Notes: generated by a model from the sequence alone, not told the origin. Shown: positions 11,701 through 21,904, numbered from the stretch's first letter. The stretch: DNA of 64,000 nucleotides from Mytilus trossulus (GCF_036588685.1 NC_086382.1:3137001-3201000); one strand, 5' to 3'. A program made the numbers and translations.

Positions 11701-14700
11701 TGTACAATCGTAGCGAGAGCGTAGCAAAAGCGTGATTCTATTCGGAGAGATTGCGCTACGATCTCACAGCGACGTTATCACGACCTTACTACGACCACCA
11801 CGTTCTCACCGCGACCCAACTACGCTTTCACTACGACTTTACCACGCTGTTCACGACCTTATACGATTCTAGCACGCCCTTGCCGTCCTCATCACGCTCT
11901 TTTCACGACCTTACTACGTTCACACTACGACCATCATTTTTATTGTCATTTTCACATAAAATATATAAAAAAACTCCCTAGATTTTGTTTGTCTGATTGT
12001 ATTTATCCATTTGCTCTAACGACTCAACCATGCTTCTCGTTTTTATACAGATTAGACCGTGGGTTTTCCCGTTTAAATGGTTTAACATTAGTGTTTTTTG
12101 GGCCCTTTATAGCGCGCTGTTCGATGTGAGTCAAGGCTCCGTATTGAAGGCCGTACCTTGGCCTATAATTGTTTACTTTGATAGATTTTTACGTTGATTG
12201 AGAGTTGTCTCATTGGCACTCATACCACATCTTCCTATATATATTGACACATCTGTGTCATCTCTGCTATCGTTCACTAAAATATCGTCATTTGAGCTTT
12301 ATGGATGTATGGAGCAGCAATTGGTTGTAATTTAGCTTTGATTGGTCGTTCTGACATCTCTTGATGACTAAGTATTATACTACTTATGTGTAAAGTATCA
12401 GTTTAATTGAAGTCTGGTTCGAGCTGGCATGTCAGTTAACTGCTAGTAGTCTGTTGTTATTTATGTATTATTGTCATTTTGTTTATTTTCTTTTGTCACA
12501 TCTTCTGACATCAGACTCGGACTTCTCTGAATTCTGAATTTTAATGTGCGTATTGTTATGCGTTTACTTTTCATCATTGGCTAGAGGTATAGGGGGAGTG
12601 TTGAGATCTCACAAACATGTTTAACCCCATTATTTTTGCGCCTGTCCCAAGTCAGGAGCCTCTGGCTTTTGTTAGTCATGTACTATTTTTAATATTAGTT
12701 TTTTGTGTACTATTTGGAGTTTAGTATGGCGTTCATACTTTGCTCCCTCTGCCTCTACATCAACCCCTACCACCACGCCCACGTGTTCTAGTTGATTTGG
12801 GTTGCATGACTGTATTGTTTCCGAGAAATCTCAGTTTTGTTCAGAAATAGATGGAATGGAACTATATTGATATGAAACACGATATTGACGGTATTGCTGA
12901 GAACGTAGTAAGATCGCGGTATGAACGTAGTAAAATCGTGGTAGGCACGTGCTATAATCGCAGTAAGATCGTGTTACAATCGGATAACTCGTGGTATGGT
13001 CGTAGTGAGAATGTGAAGAGCGTAGAAAGATCTGTATAAGCGTAGTGAGGTCGTAGAATAAGCGCGGTTAGAACGTGGTTTAATTGTAGCGGGATCGTTG
13101 TAGATGCGTAATTAGGAAGTAGTAGCATCGTGAAAGCAACGAAAATTAACATTTTCATGCCGCTCATACCGCGACCTCACCACGATCTAAATTTATTTTA
13201 GATCGCGGTGAGCGTGGTACGATCGTGGTCTAGTGGGACTGGGGCTTAACATAGGACTGTATTTATTTATTTATTAAATGTAAAGAAAACTAAGTCCATT
13301 TATCAGTTAAATACGAAAAATAAAAATAGTTTCTCAATTTTGCCCTGGATGTGATTTTAGTCATGGACAAGCTTCTGTACAAATTTCCTAAAATTCCATG
13401 AAGGTTTGACAAAAGTTATTGATGGCTTAAACTTTAACAACAGAATTACACCGCGGAAGGAATCTAGGATCGCTATGTTGCTGTTTTGTTGTTGTTTTGT
13501 TGTATCTTTCATCCACTGTCTGGAGAACTGTCTTGTTGAGTTTATGTTGTTTCGCGACATAAATGTTGCAGGCTCGACAAAAAGAGCGTCATATAAAAAT
13601 AAGAATAAACAAATCTTTGGAATAATTAACCTCCAGTGGAAAGTATCACAATATTTCAATTTGTAAATTGATCATGACATGATAAAAGCAGATTATTTGT
13701 CCGTTACTTGATAACAATGACATGTCCTGTTGGTCCGTCACATGATAACAGCAGATTATTTGTCCGTCACGTGATAACAATGACATGTCTATTTGGTCCG
13801 TCACATGATAACAGCAGATTATTTGTCCGTGACATGATAACAGCAGATTATTTGTCCGTGACATGATAACAATGACATGTCCTGTTGGTCCGTCAAATGA
13901 TAACAGCAGATTATTTGTCCGTCACTTGACGACAATGGGATGTCCATTTGGTCCGTCACATGATAACAGCAGATTGTTTGTCCGTCACTTGATAACAATG
14001 ACATGTCCATTTGGTCCGTCACATAACAGCAGATTATTAGTCCGTCACTTGATAACACTGACATGTCTATTTGGTCCGTCACATGATAACAGCAGATTAT
14101 TAGTCCGTCACTTGATAACAATGACATGTCCATTTGGTCCGTCACATGATAACAGCAGATTATTAGTCCGTCACTTGATAACAATGACATATCTATTTGG
14201 TCCGTCACATGATAACAGCAAATTATTAGTCCGTCACTTGATAACAATGACATGTCCATTTGATCCGTCTCATGATAACAGCAGATTATTAGACCGTCAC
14301 TTGATAACAATGACATGTCCATTTCGTCCGTCACATGATAACAGCAGAATATTTGTCCGATAACAATAGGATGTCCATTTGGTATTGACGGTGCGGTGGA
14401 TAACTCTTTAAAAAGTTACAATAGTGAGCTTAGGAATAGTTTTTTCGGAGACTTTGGATAACGCTGAGAATGGAAACGGGGAATGTGTCAAACTGACAAA
14501 AACCTGACCAAAGAGTAGAAAACAGCCAAAGGTCACCAATGGGTCTTTAATTCAGCGAGGAAATCCCGCACCCGTAACAGGCTTCAGATGGCCCCTAAAC
14601 AAATGGGTACTAGTTCAGCGAAAATTATCGTCACACTTAACTCCGAATCAAATAAATTAATAACCAAAATTAAATATACAAGAGTAACAACGACCCGAGG

Positions 14701-17295
14701 CTCCTGACTTAGGACAGGCGCGAAAATTCAGCGGGTTAATGTTTCGTGAGACCTTTTTTTACTTTAATTCTGCTTAATGACATTTACTTTAAAAAATATA
14801 TAACATGCATCAATAGATATAAACAACCCACGAAACTCATGCAAATTGGATAGAGCGTTTTTGAGTTATTGTCCGACATGCTACCGCAATACGTTAAGAA
14901 ATCGGGGGTATAAACACAACACTAACTTACACACAACTAAAACAAATCAATATTTTACTTACTGTTTGACGCCATATTTTTATGCCCCACCTACGATAGT
15001 AGAGGGGCATTATGTTTTCTGGTCTGTGCGTCCGTTCGTACTTCCGTCCGTGCGTTCGTCCCGCTTCAGGTTAAAGTTTTTGGTCAATGTAATTTTCGAT
15101 GAAGTTGAAGTCCAATCAACTTGAAATTAATAGTACACTTGTGCCTTATGATATGATCTTTCCAATTCTAATGCCAAATTAGTGTTTTGACCCCAATTTC
15201 AAGGTTCAATGAACATAGGAAATGATAGTGCATATTTCAGGTTAAAGTTTTTGGTCAAGGTAGTTTTTGATGAAGTTGAAGTCCAATCAACTTGAAACTT
15301 AGTATACATGTTCCCTATGATATGATCTTTCTAATTTGAATGCCGAATTAGAGTTTTTACACCAACTTCAAGGTCAACTAAACACAGAAAATGATAATGC
15401 GAGTGGGGCATCCGTGTACTAAGGACACATTCTTGTTTTTATATAATTCTTGTTAATCAATTTATCTTGCAAACTTGATTGTTCAACTTCAATCAAATTG
15501 TGAAATTATATCCATATATACGTCTCAAATACAAATAATTACATTCGATGTATGAGTCATTTAATATAATACTGTATTCTGATTGGCTAACTGCACATGC
15601 ATCACATGATATTCCATAAGCAATTGCATTACTCAATACATTTTTTCATTCATGAAGGATAACACGTGGTTCCAGAGGTGAATTAAATAAAAAAAACTTA
15701 TTAAATTCATGTTTTCATTACCATAGATAAAAAATGTAATTATAAGTATTGAACTGCTTCTTTTTGTAACTTCATAAGGGTTGTAAAAGCGTTGACCGTG
15801 CGCACATTTTTAGTATGAAGCACTTCCGCGCCTCGTACAAAATGTACTTCGGTCTACGCTTTTACATTCCAATGAAGTTACAAAAAGAAGCATTCAGTTC
15901 TTAAATAAAAATCATTGAGAACATATTGACGATAGGAATGTAAGGTCAATATCTAGTTGATACTTTGAAAATGGACATTGAGAGTTAGACAGGATACTCC
16001 ACATAACAATTACCAGGAACACACATTGTTAGAATATTTTTTTACTGTATTTCAAAATCGCACTTCCATATTAAGGCTTTTCGACCTTAGGCATGATAGA
16101 TTACCTTAGCTGTATTTGGCAAAACTTTTTGGGATTTTGATCCTCAATGCTCTTCAACTTCGTACTTAATTTGGCTTTTTTAACTATTTTAGATTCGAGC
16201 GTCACTGATGAGTCTTTTGTAGACGAAACGCGCGTCTGGCGTATATACAACATTTAGTCCAGGCATGATTTTTGTACTCAGACTCGAAAATCAACCACTG
16301 CCTCGCGGTCATAAAACTTGGTATCTATGATGATAGATATAGGAAGATGTGGTGTGAGTGCCAATGAGACAACTCTCCATCCAAATAACAATTTAAAAAT
16401 TAAACCATTATAGGTTAAAGTACGGCCTTCAACACGGAGCCTTGGCTCACACCGAACAACAAGCTATAAAGGGCCCCAAAATTACTAGTGTAAAACCATT
16501 CAAACGGGAAAACCAACGGTCTAATCTATATAAACAAAACGAGAAACGAGAAACACATATATGAGTTTATTTTCATGGTTTGACGCTAACGTCACGAAAC
16601 AATGGACCGTAAAATTGGTGTAAAACTTTAATTTGACATTTAAATTAGAGTGATCATATCATAGGGTTCATGTGTTATAAGTTCAAATTGATTGAACTTC
16701 AACTTCATCACAAACTACGTGCCCAAAACCTTCAACCTAAAGCGGGACAGACCGACGGACTCACAGAACAGAAAACATAATGTAATGCCCCTCTACTCTC
16801 GTAGATGGAGCATAAAAACTTAAAGTAAAACAGAAAGGACACCTGTTGTAAGTGCAAGAAGAAAGAGATTATTTATTATATTACTTAGAAGATAATCCTG
16901 ACTTTTCTTTAATCCTTACCTAGTTTATCTGGAATTACTGGACACAACGGCAAACAATCTTTACTCATCACATTTGTTACATTTTTACTGCACACATAAG
17001 TCACGTTGTTATCTGATTGTATCACTGACTGTGTTGACTGTTCTATATGAGATGATGGAGCACTTGGAGAACCCTTTGGTATCCTTATTAGTAATGGTTG
17101 TAACTCTGCTAGGCGAGACGAACTCGAGTACAATTGGTCCGATATTTGTACCCATTTTGACATAATTGTGAACGATGCTTGTTGAACGGACAAATTAAAT
17201 GCCATCTGAATCGTTATGAGAATCAATAACAATAAAAACATAAACCTTAGAAGATCCTTTCGTGCAATGACGACCATTCGCATCCCGCATTCCAT
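2604..17295 (-). CDS. Beta-1,4-galactosyltransferase family enzyme, copy A (probable beta4-GalNAc transferase)
   Basis: A Golgi type II glycosyltransferase expected to move a sugar from a UDP donor onto terminal GlcNAc. Six coding exons (minus strand: 17295-16920, 10629-10397, 5791-5604, 4111-3989, 3619-3515, 2754-2604) join in frame with GT-AG borders and phases 1,0,2,2,2, giving 391 aa, normal for the family. Visible are a short basic N-terminus, a membrane anchor (about residues 15-34), a stem with NVT sites, the UDP-site motif PYRNR (170-174), FNRA (209-212), the metal-binding DVD (235-237), FGWGGEDDD (295-303, catalytic E300/D301), and M327/H330 matching the remaining metal ligands. Cysteines C118/C159 and C230/C249 match the known disulfides. 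Ile272 replaces the Tyr that favours UDP-Gal, so GalNAc transfer is inferred. Introns hold many repeats. Confidence 0.93.
2755..3514 (-). other. Gene A intron 5
   Basis: The intron carries part of a dispersed retroelement-type end (about 2850-2960, 'aggctcc..ttgggacaggc') and a foldback MITE (3302-3443). Nothing coding is seen. Confidence 0.6.
3302..3443. mobile_element. Small foldback MITE
   Basis: The arms 'aacgtgtcctttttcatatc' and the inverted 'gatatgaaaaatgccatgtt' bracket about 100 bases that are themselves partly palindromic (ctgatcagctgat). The size and structure suit a non-autonomous DNA element. I could not define a target-site duplication. Confidence 0.5.
3515..3619 (-). CDS. Gene A coding exon 5
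   Basis: The exon encodes IHNAGYKVIRY followed by ARYKMIKHG, which carries the Met and His metal ligands (M327, H330). Phase 2 in and out; acceptor TTTTTAG, donor GTAATG. Confidence 0.93.
3989..4111 (-). CDS. Gene A coding exon 4 (GWGGEDDD motif)
   Basis: The exon encodes LPYNSIFGGVSALT through GFPNRYFGWGGEDDDMWN, the family signature with catalytic Glu/Asp. Ile lies directly before FGG, the donor-specificity position. The family's usual Trp before GWGG is Phe here. Acceptor CTTTTAG, donor GTAAGT. Confidence 0.95.
4112..5603 (-). other. Gene A intron 3
   Basis: The intron contains a 'cgggat'-type repeat remnant (4240-4290), an inverted repeat around 'ggaggtcatataacctcc' (4460-4480), a poly-G tract (4811-4820) and the 23-bp minisatellite described separately, which nearly touches exon 3. 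Confidence 0.7.
4922..5582. repeat. 23-bp minisatellite, about 28 units
   Basis: The unit is close to 'tataagcccatataactgt' plus 'acag' (23 bp), with successive 'gtataagccc' starts at 5297 and 5320. The array ends about 20 bases from the donor of exon 3. Repetitive antisense open frames across it (YCTV/GLYC words) are by-products. Gene B has about six units of the same type at the equivalent place (55745-55890). Confidence 0.9.
5604..5791 (-). CDS. Gene A coding exon 3 (DVD motif)
   Basis: The exon encodes NGSSKFNRAML, then FHDVDLIPENDKN and QPRHMSVAVDKF. The DVD is the Mn-binding motif; FNRA and the two cysteines (C230, C249) fit the family. Acceptor TTTCAG, donor CG|GTAAGA. Confidence 0.95.
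5940..7020. mobile_element. Composite foldback element with nested palindromes
   Basis: The outer arms (about 6128-6215 and 6925-7010, sharing 'ccgtgtgtgtatatccatc'-like sequence inverted) flank two inner palindromes. One is at 6250-6440, where a segment is first directly repeated and then inverted ('ccgcgaagcggatta' turn). The other is at about 6690-6875 around 'acacagttatccgtcgaaaa'. This suggests a foldback transposon, possibly two nested ones. Confidence 0.65.
7255..8560 (-). mobile_element. Dispersed element, reverse orientation
   Basis: It is related to 26700-27540 and 53391-54090: shared words include 'aacatggcc', 'atagaacataggggtcaaat', 'gaaattttcagatgaat' and 'ggttgctgccact'. The body appears duplicated internally (about 7320-7800 and 7800-8290). 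It starts with a hairpin-like 'agctcactgctgcccgaagc' end. It contains no coding sequence. Confidence 0.65.
8570..8730. repeat. Degenerate 'aaagtccacaa' tandem repeat
   Basis: About six irregular copies of 'gctaaagtccacaataac' lie in a row with spacings of roughly 25-33 bases. Confidence 0.6.
9000..9245. other. Unrecognised compact segment
   Basis: The composition is less AT-rich than its surroundings and 60-codon frames are open on both strands. The minus-strand frame reads through GCKIVHHSKTDPHFGEGF. I do not recognise the product. It may be a decayed coding fragment of a mobile element or a dispersed repeat. Confidence 0.25.
9240..9960. repeat. Tandemly duplicated dispersed repeat
   Basis: The segment starting with the hairpin at 9253 ('ccttattttagtattagtattgtcatctga', about 9300-9520) recurs in diverged form from about 9555 to 9960 ('ccttattttaagtccag...gtattgttatctga'). 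Confidence 0.5.
10251..10381. mobile_element. CAGGGGCGGATCCAG-type MITE beside a splice donor
   Basis: Degraded ends resemble the intact copy at 26391-26542 (inner words 'ttggaaccccctttt' and 'gggaccccctttttt', end 'ctggatccg'). It includes a run of about 17 G. Its end lies about 15 bases inside intron 2 from the exon 2 donor. Confidence 0.65.
10397..10629 (-). CDS. Gene A coding exon 2
   Basis: The exon encodes VGALATYYDSPKY, a GGRGKPSDC segment (C159), then RVAIIIPYRNRDSQL and QELDYGIYVVEQ, the start of the catalytic domain with the UDP-binding PYRNR motif. Acceptor TTTTTCAG, donor GTATGC. Its length equals that of copy B's exon 2 (233 nt). Confidence 0.95.
10655..10930 (-). mobile_element. 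Retroelement-type 3' end (family with 'ttgtctcattggcactcat')
   Basis: Read on the minus strand it ends in the core 'ttgtctcattggcactcat'. It shares words such as 'aaggccgta', 'cccgttt' and 'tagattagac' with copies at 12000-12235, 16335-16565, 22855/26177-26640, 31370-31650, 37240-37540, 56215-56500 and 58330-58870. The constant end with variable 5' extent suggests 5'-truncated retroelement copies; that is inference. Confidence 0.6.
11445..13245. mobile_element. TTAA-flanked foldback transposon
   Basis: TTAA at 11441-11444 and 13246-13249 flanks inverted ends 'CCCCAGTCCCACTAG' and 'CTAGTGGGACTGGGG'. Inside each end are long arrays of degenerate 'cgtagtaagatcgtgg' words: 11460-11730 in one orientation, 11750-11940 inverted, 12895-13245 again. 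The centre holds two nested retroelement-type ends (about 12000-12235 and 12390-12720). The TTAA target fits piggyBac-like or Kolobok-like transposition. No transposase is present, so it is non-autonomous. Confidence 0.75.
12390..12720 (+). mobile_element. Retroelement-type 3' region, second family
   Basis: It shares 'agctggcatgtcagttaactgc' and the following 'cttctgacatcagactcgg' with 60900-61200. It is nested within the TTAA element. Confidence 0.6.
13680..14385. repeat. 63-bp tandem array, about 11 units
   Basis: Each unit contains two half-units: 'gataacaatgacatgtcc' plus 'atttggtccgtcac', and 'atgataacagcagattatt' plus 'agtccgtcac'. The 63-bp period is a multiple of three, which explains the long open frames on both strands; they are not genes. 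Confidence 0.9.
14400..14770 (-). mobile_element. Retroelement-type 3' end, second family
   Basis: On the minus strand it carries the 'caggagcctc', 'ggggccatctgaag' and 'acaCattccc'-like succession found at 61090-61400, in diverged form. Confidence 0.55.
14980..15440. repeat. Dispersed repeat starting 'tatgccccacctacgatag'
   Basis: The segment contains 'gaggggcattatgttttctg', then 'caggttaaagtttttggtca' and 'gatgaagttgaagtccaatc' twice (about 15065 and 15240), so the body is internally duplicated. Partial copies are at 340-690, 16590-16820 and 58520-58790. Confidence 0.65.
15735..15915. mobile_element. Foldback MITE
   Basis: The left arm 'ctgcttctttttgtaacttc' (about 15750) is inverted at about 15875 ('gaagttacaaaaagaagca'). 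The interior is partly palindromic ('tgtaaaagcgt' against 'acgcttttaca'). Confidence 0.6.
16170..16330. repeat. Dispersed 'cgtcactgatgagtcttttg' repeat
   Basis: It contains 'cgtcactgatgagtctttt' and 'gacgaaacgcgcgtctgg', words I recognise as very common in mussel sequence. Diverged relatives are near 22520 and 41150. Confidence 0.55.
16335..16565 (-). mobile_element. Retroelement-type 3' end (first family)
   Basis: A well preserved copy starting 'gatgtggtgtgagtgccaat' on the plus strand and continuing through 'tacggccttcaacacggagc' to 'aaaacgagaaacgagaaac'. Confidence 0.65.
16590..16820. repeat. Partial dispersed repeat
   Basis: An inverted, truncated relative of 14980-15440 ending in 'cccctctactctcgtagatg'. 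It lies just downstream of the gene A exon 1 donor. Confidence 0.5.
16920..17295 (-). CDS. Gene A coding exon 1 (anchor and stem)
   Basis: ATG at 17295 opens MECGMRMVVIARKDLL, then a membrane segment (FMFLLLLILITIQMAF), a Ser/Gln-rich stem and CLPLCPVIPDKL, the segment just before the catalytic domain. Donor G|GTAAGG, phase 1. Length 376 nt, as in copy B. Confidence 0.92.
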
Positions 17296-18071
17296 TTAAA
17301 TTATAAGTGTGGTCACTATTCGACGTTTGCAATATTTTTTCTCGATTTTCTTTCATCAAATATTGAGCACGGTTTGAAATTGAGTTGTTCTTTTTCACAT
17401 CGAGAAATATATGAAACTGATTATTTGTCCATTCAATGTCGATTTTCGTTGACGATAGAAATATACTAGTGGTTAGAAGTATCTACTTGTCGATTCATTT
17501 CTATAATATATATATATATCCCTGGTTTGTTGCAATAAACACGTGTTGACAAATTTTAAAAGTACTTTTTCTGTCCATTTACGAAAAACTGTATAAATAG
17601 ACAAAACTAAATGATAATTCTTTTTAAAATTTTATTTTTTCTCATTGTCCTTTATCGAAAAACTGAAAAATAAACAATTGATTATACAATAATTTATTAT
17701 ACAGACATGGAGCAGATACATAAACGATGATAGAAGCAGCTGGGAAAACATATGGCCGATTTAGTTAATGTCCTTAGAAGAATTCGTCCTTCGAATTATA
17801 GTAGTTGTAGAAAGGATCAGAGAAATAACTATCTAAGTCACCCGAATATGGTCTGACAACAGCGTTAAGTACTGGTTATTTTTTTTTATCACTCGAGTCA
17901 TCGGCTTTGACCCCCAACCATCCCCCCTTTTCCCCGGCTACAAAGTAAAGCACAATCTGTTTGTAAATGATAATTCAGAAATGTTTTACCAAAAAAAATA
18001 TATCAATTATAAGAAATAAATATATAAATCAAACGTTGAAAACGAATAAAATGAAATTAAGTACAACTTAC

Positions 18072-18170
18072 CAGTACTAAAGTTTTCCTAAATCTAAACA
18101 AATATTGTCCGGTTTAAATTACTAAGCTTGGACATCGAGCATCAAGCACGAGAAAAACGATCCCCGCGAA
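18072..18170 (-). other. Gene A non-coding leader exon
   Basis: The sequence ending 'ggaaaactttagtactg' directly before a GTAAGT donor (18071-18066) is conserved at gene B's 5' end (63511 and above, donor GTGAGT), whereas surrounding sequence is less similar. This marks a 5' UTR exon. The acceptor of the coding exon lies somewhere in 17300-17520 and was not resolved. Confidence 0.55.
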
Positions 18171-18191
18171 AGTGAACGGACAAACCTATAG

Positions 18192-18198
18192 TTATATA
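18192..18198 (-). promoter_or_regulatory. TATA-like box of gene A
   Basis: TATATAA on the minus strand lies just upstream of the leader exon and about 120 bases from its donor. Gene B has a TATA-like tract in the same relative place (63632-63645), followed in both copies by 'ggtttgtccgttcactttc'. Confidence 0.45.
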
Positions 18199-18277
18199 TC
18201 TAAAAATAGAAAACGGGGATTTACGATGATCCATAAACGTTACAATTCTACTCTAGGAGCGTTGGTGGTTATTGAAT

Positions 18278-18303
18278 GGGGGGGGGGGGGGGGGGGGGGG
18301 GGG
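18278..18303. repeat. Poly-G tract (about 26 G)
   Basis: A long homopolymer upstream of gene A. Shorter poly-G runs occur at 4811, 10264, 42948, 44908 and 62850, and poly-C at 63585. Length is likely to be assembly-sensitive. Confidence 0.8.
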
Positions 18304-18589
18304 AAAGGTTCCTGAGATTTACATTTTTTTCTGGTTTTCAGGGGCGCCTCCGTTCAGTCTAATCCGCGCCTGAACTCCAATGATGTACTTGAGTAAAGAA
18401 ATAATTTTCGTTTTCATTTATTTTTTTACATCATTAGACCCATGCGTCATAAGTCGCATAGCAGATTGGGCCAGTTAAGCTCAATAAGACAAACATCAAC
18501 GACTTAGTTCAGATTTAAAAATGCTAGGATTAGATAAAAATAAAGATATCGTTGTTTGATCTTAGCATTATAAAGTCTAAACTTGCTTT

Positions 18590-18807
18590 TTAGCTCAACA
18601 TGCTCAAATAAAATTGAGAATGGAAATGAGGAAAGTGTCAAAGAGACAACAACCCGACCATAGAACAGACAACAGCAGAAGGCCATCAACAGGTCTTCAA
18701 TGCAGCGAGAAATTCCCACACCCGGAGGCGTCCTTCAGCTGGCCCCTAAACAAAATAAATATACTAGGTCAGTGATAATGAACGCCATACTAAACTCAGA
18801 ATTGTAC
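18590..18807 (-). mobile_element. Retroelement-type 3' end, left part, split by a transposon
   Basis: On the minus strand this runs from '...ttggaaattagtatggcg'-like sequence to 'acaCtttcctcatttccattctc'. It continues after the insertion at 21910-22010. The two parts rejoin with one copy of ACAAG and then match 61090-61400. Confidence 0.75.
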
Positions 18808-18812
18808 ACAAG

Positions 18813-21800
18813 CACGGTGGGTATGGTTGTCCTGCGAGAGAACGTACTGTGCTGGTGATTCGGTCCTGACGGGTGCTGGTGATCAATGAAAAAATGTAAA
18901 CAAAGACGAAAATGATGATTTTTGACGTTTTCACTCATAAAAAATGGAAGAAAACAGTTGAGATTTTTCAATTTCGTTTCTTAGGGGTTCATATATAAAC
19001 CATTAAAAAAATGACCCTCTAAACTGTTTCAGTAAGCGTAACACAAAAATGCTCATTTTCAGAAAATCTCGAACTGAAAAAATAAAACAAAAATGCTATT
19101 AGAGTCCGCTTTCTATACCGCAATCCACACGACAAAACAATTTTGTGAAAAAACATTGCAATTTATAAAAAAAATAGCATTTTCTCAATTTATTCATGTC
19201 CTGATACTGTGCTGGTGGGTCCTGTCATTGTGCTGGTGGGTCCTGATACGGTGCTGGTGATTTTGGATAAGAAGTTGGTCATATTTGAAACAAATGTTAC
19301 AAAATCAATAAAATTAGCCAGATAAGTGTTGCTAACAGGATCTATGACTCCTATTTTAGCTCTTGTGCATCCATTTGGCTGTTTAATATGTGTTTTCAAA
19401 TGATCTGAACTTGTATTACATAATAAGTTAATAACATAAAAGGGCAACATCTTTCGTCCAATATCAGATAACAATATATAGTATCTAAAATAAGTTGAAA
19501 ATTCCACAATACTATATAATTCATTTTATGTGTCAATTTGTTCGAAAAAAGTCGAAAAGAAGAGACTTTTTTTAATGTCATGATTATATGTCGCTTTCTA
19601 TATGTATGCTTAGCATTTATTTCAGATGACATGGACTCCTCAGCCTGATGACCCTGCTGCCTTTCATAACTTTATCCGTATACATATATTAATAGATAAA
19701 CAAAAGGCTGCATGCAACACGTTTTTTTGTATTTAAAATGATTCGTTGTAACGAGAATATTTGTGGTGAATGGAAACTGTGAGGGTCACAATCTTAGATT
19801 GCTTATAAATGTTGCTGGAACCAGTTTCGTTATCTGATCTGAATTTTCTGAAATGTGCAAGGTATATAGACATTTTGATTTTTTTTACCGTCGGTAATGA
19901 ACCATTGTGTTGATCCCATGCTAAACATAACAAAAATCTCTGTACAAAAGTCTGTGAATTTTCTACAAAAATAGTGATTTTATTTTCACTAAATTCTCTT
20001 TTTCTACAAAATACAATAATGAACTATAAATAATAATGCTTTGCAAGAAGTTTCCCCTTGATATATGTACAAAACTATATCTCTATAATTATTCATTGTC
20101 TGTGCTGTTACTATTGTAGTTTGCACATTTTGGAATTGACAGGCCAAAGGAGGGGTCATAAACCGTACACGAAAAGATAAAATATTGATATAAGTACTGA
20201 ATTTGCATCTTTGAACCCCCACCCCGGCTTGTTTTTTTAAGGAGCCTGGGGTGTCTAAAAATGGTCGATTACAGACAGCCGAGTACGCATTTTACTATCC
20301 AGGCGTGTTATTGTTGATTGTTAAAGTCCTGAAAACGGATAGATGGAAACAAAAATGTTTGATATATCTGGCTGTAGATTCAGTTTTTTTTAAATATAAA
20401 TTAGGGCTACATTTTAATATAATAATTCTATGAATTCACAATATAAATAAATGCAGAAAAAAAAATGAATGAAGTGAAATATCTTAGTAAGGAGTCATTA
20501 CTACAGAGATGGTGTGTTTGAGACACAAAACTTAAAAGCTTAGTGGTATTACCAATATTAAAATAAAAGTGTATTTTAGTTGGGTATTTTTTCCATTTAC
20601 TCATTTTCAATTATTATCAAGGCACATTTTATTTTTATTCATGAAAAATATTTATATATAGAAAAGAAGGACACATTGTTCACTTCCTCTCCCGTAATTC
20701 TTTATCAAAAATATTTATTTTGAAATGAAAAAAGCTAAGAAATTTTAATTTTATTAGTGTTCTCTAGGTTATCTCGTCTTCATTCTCTGACATATTCTAG
20801 CCTGCCCTTTCATAAAATAGTGATTTTTTCTAGTGTTCTATCGAACTTTCGAAAAAAAGTACCTAATAAACGTTTAGACAAAAAAAAAATGTGTTGGAAA
20901 AATCTTACAGCAAGTGATTCTTAAAAGCTATAAGATACATTTTTCTTTTACAATACATATTTTAAATCTTACGGGAAACTATTCAAAGCTTTCACTGTAA
21001 CCTCGCTCTAACTAATCCCCATCCCTCCCCACCCACCCCCACCCCCAAAAAAAACACGAAACAAACAAACCCGCAATACTATTGTCATTCTTATAGTCAG
21101 CACTCAATTGTTCACAAACAAATGTGTTTTAAGCTGATAAAGACATGATTCAAACGCTCAGAAAGTCCTTTGTTCTATATTTTTGCTCCATTTTTATGCA
21201 AAACCTTTTACATATTATTTTATGGTTTATAGTTGAAGGTCGTACGATGACGTATGGTTATTAACACATACTTCCTTTGGTTTCTAATGGAAATTTGTCC
21301 ATCGACAACAAACATACCACATCATCTACTTTATATAAGTATTGTATAAATTACAACGTATTTTGGTGATCTTGCAAAATTATCGTAATCCCGAAAATCG
21401 CAAGAGGGGTTCCATTAACAGGCCAATAAATAAGATTACAGTTAGTTTAAAAAAAATTGATAATAGGGGTATTTTTTCTCTCATAATAACAGTAAACAGA
21501 TTCACAACAATGTCAATTTCAAGAAAGCAGACAACAGCTAATAAGTCAATAACATTACAGCATCAATGATCTTGAATATATGCCACTTTTAACTAAAATA
21601 TAAAAGCACAGAACCAGGACATAGGAGCACAGAACCAGGACCGTTTTTCTTATCACCAGCACAGCGTCAGGACAATTCCGTTTAACGAACTTGCACGACT
21701 TTTGCAATATAATATTGTTGAAATATACTTTGCATGGTACTTATGACACATCAGAGAAAAATTAAGCATCAAAACAGTCGTTTTATTGCCGTTCTGATAC

Positions 21801-21904
21801 AATGTAAACAAACCCACCAGCACAGAATCAGGACCCACCAGCACCCGTCAGGACCAAATCACCAGCACAGTACGTTCTCTCGCAGGACAACCATACCCAC
21901 CGTG
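18813..21904. mobile_element. 3.09-kb TIR transposon with 5-bp target duplication
   Basis: The left end CACGGTGGGTATGGTTGTCC is exactly inverted at the right end (21885-21904). Similarity continues inward for about 70 bases ('gcgagagaacgtactgtgct'). ACAAG flanks both sides (18808-18812, 21905-21909). Subterminal blocks repeat 'cctgatactgtgctggtgg' (19198-19262) and occur inverted at 21610-21670 and 21818-21875. The AT-rich interior has no recognisable transposase; the best frame (about 19190-19507, minus) is unidentified. I cannot assign a superfamily. Confidence 0.85.

Larger units (their letters stand above)
10630..16919 (-). other. Gene A intron 1 between coding exons
   Basis: The intron is 6.3 kb, against 1.0 kb in copy B. 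It is packed with mobile DNA: retroelement-type ends, a TTAA-flanked foldback element, a 63-bp array, a foldback MITE and dispersed repeats, each listed separately. No additional exon is seen. Confidence 0.75.

Noticed and set aside
13646..14363. 166- and 171-codon open frames on both strands
   Set aside because: Produced by a 63-bp tandem repeat whose period is a multiple of three; repeated words only, no independent support.
17195..17398. 67-codon minus-strand frame overlapping gene A exon 1
   Set aside because: Wrong frame for the membrane anchor; exon 1 is supported by its paralogue and its splice donor.
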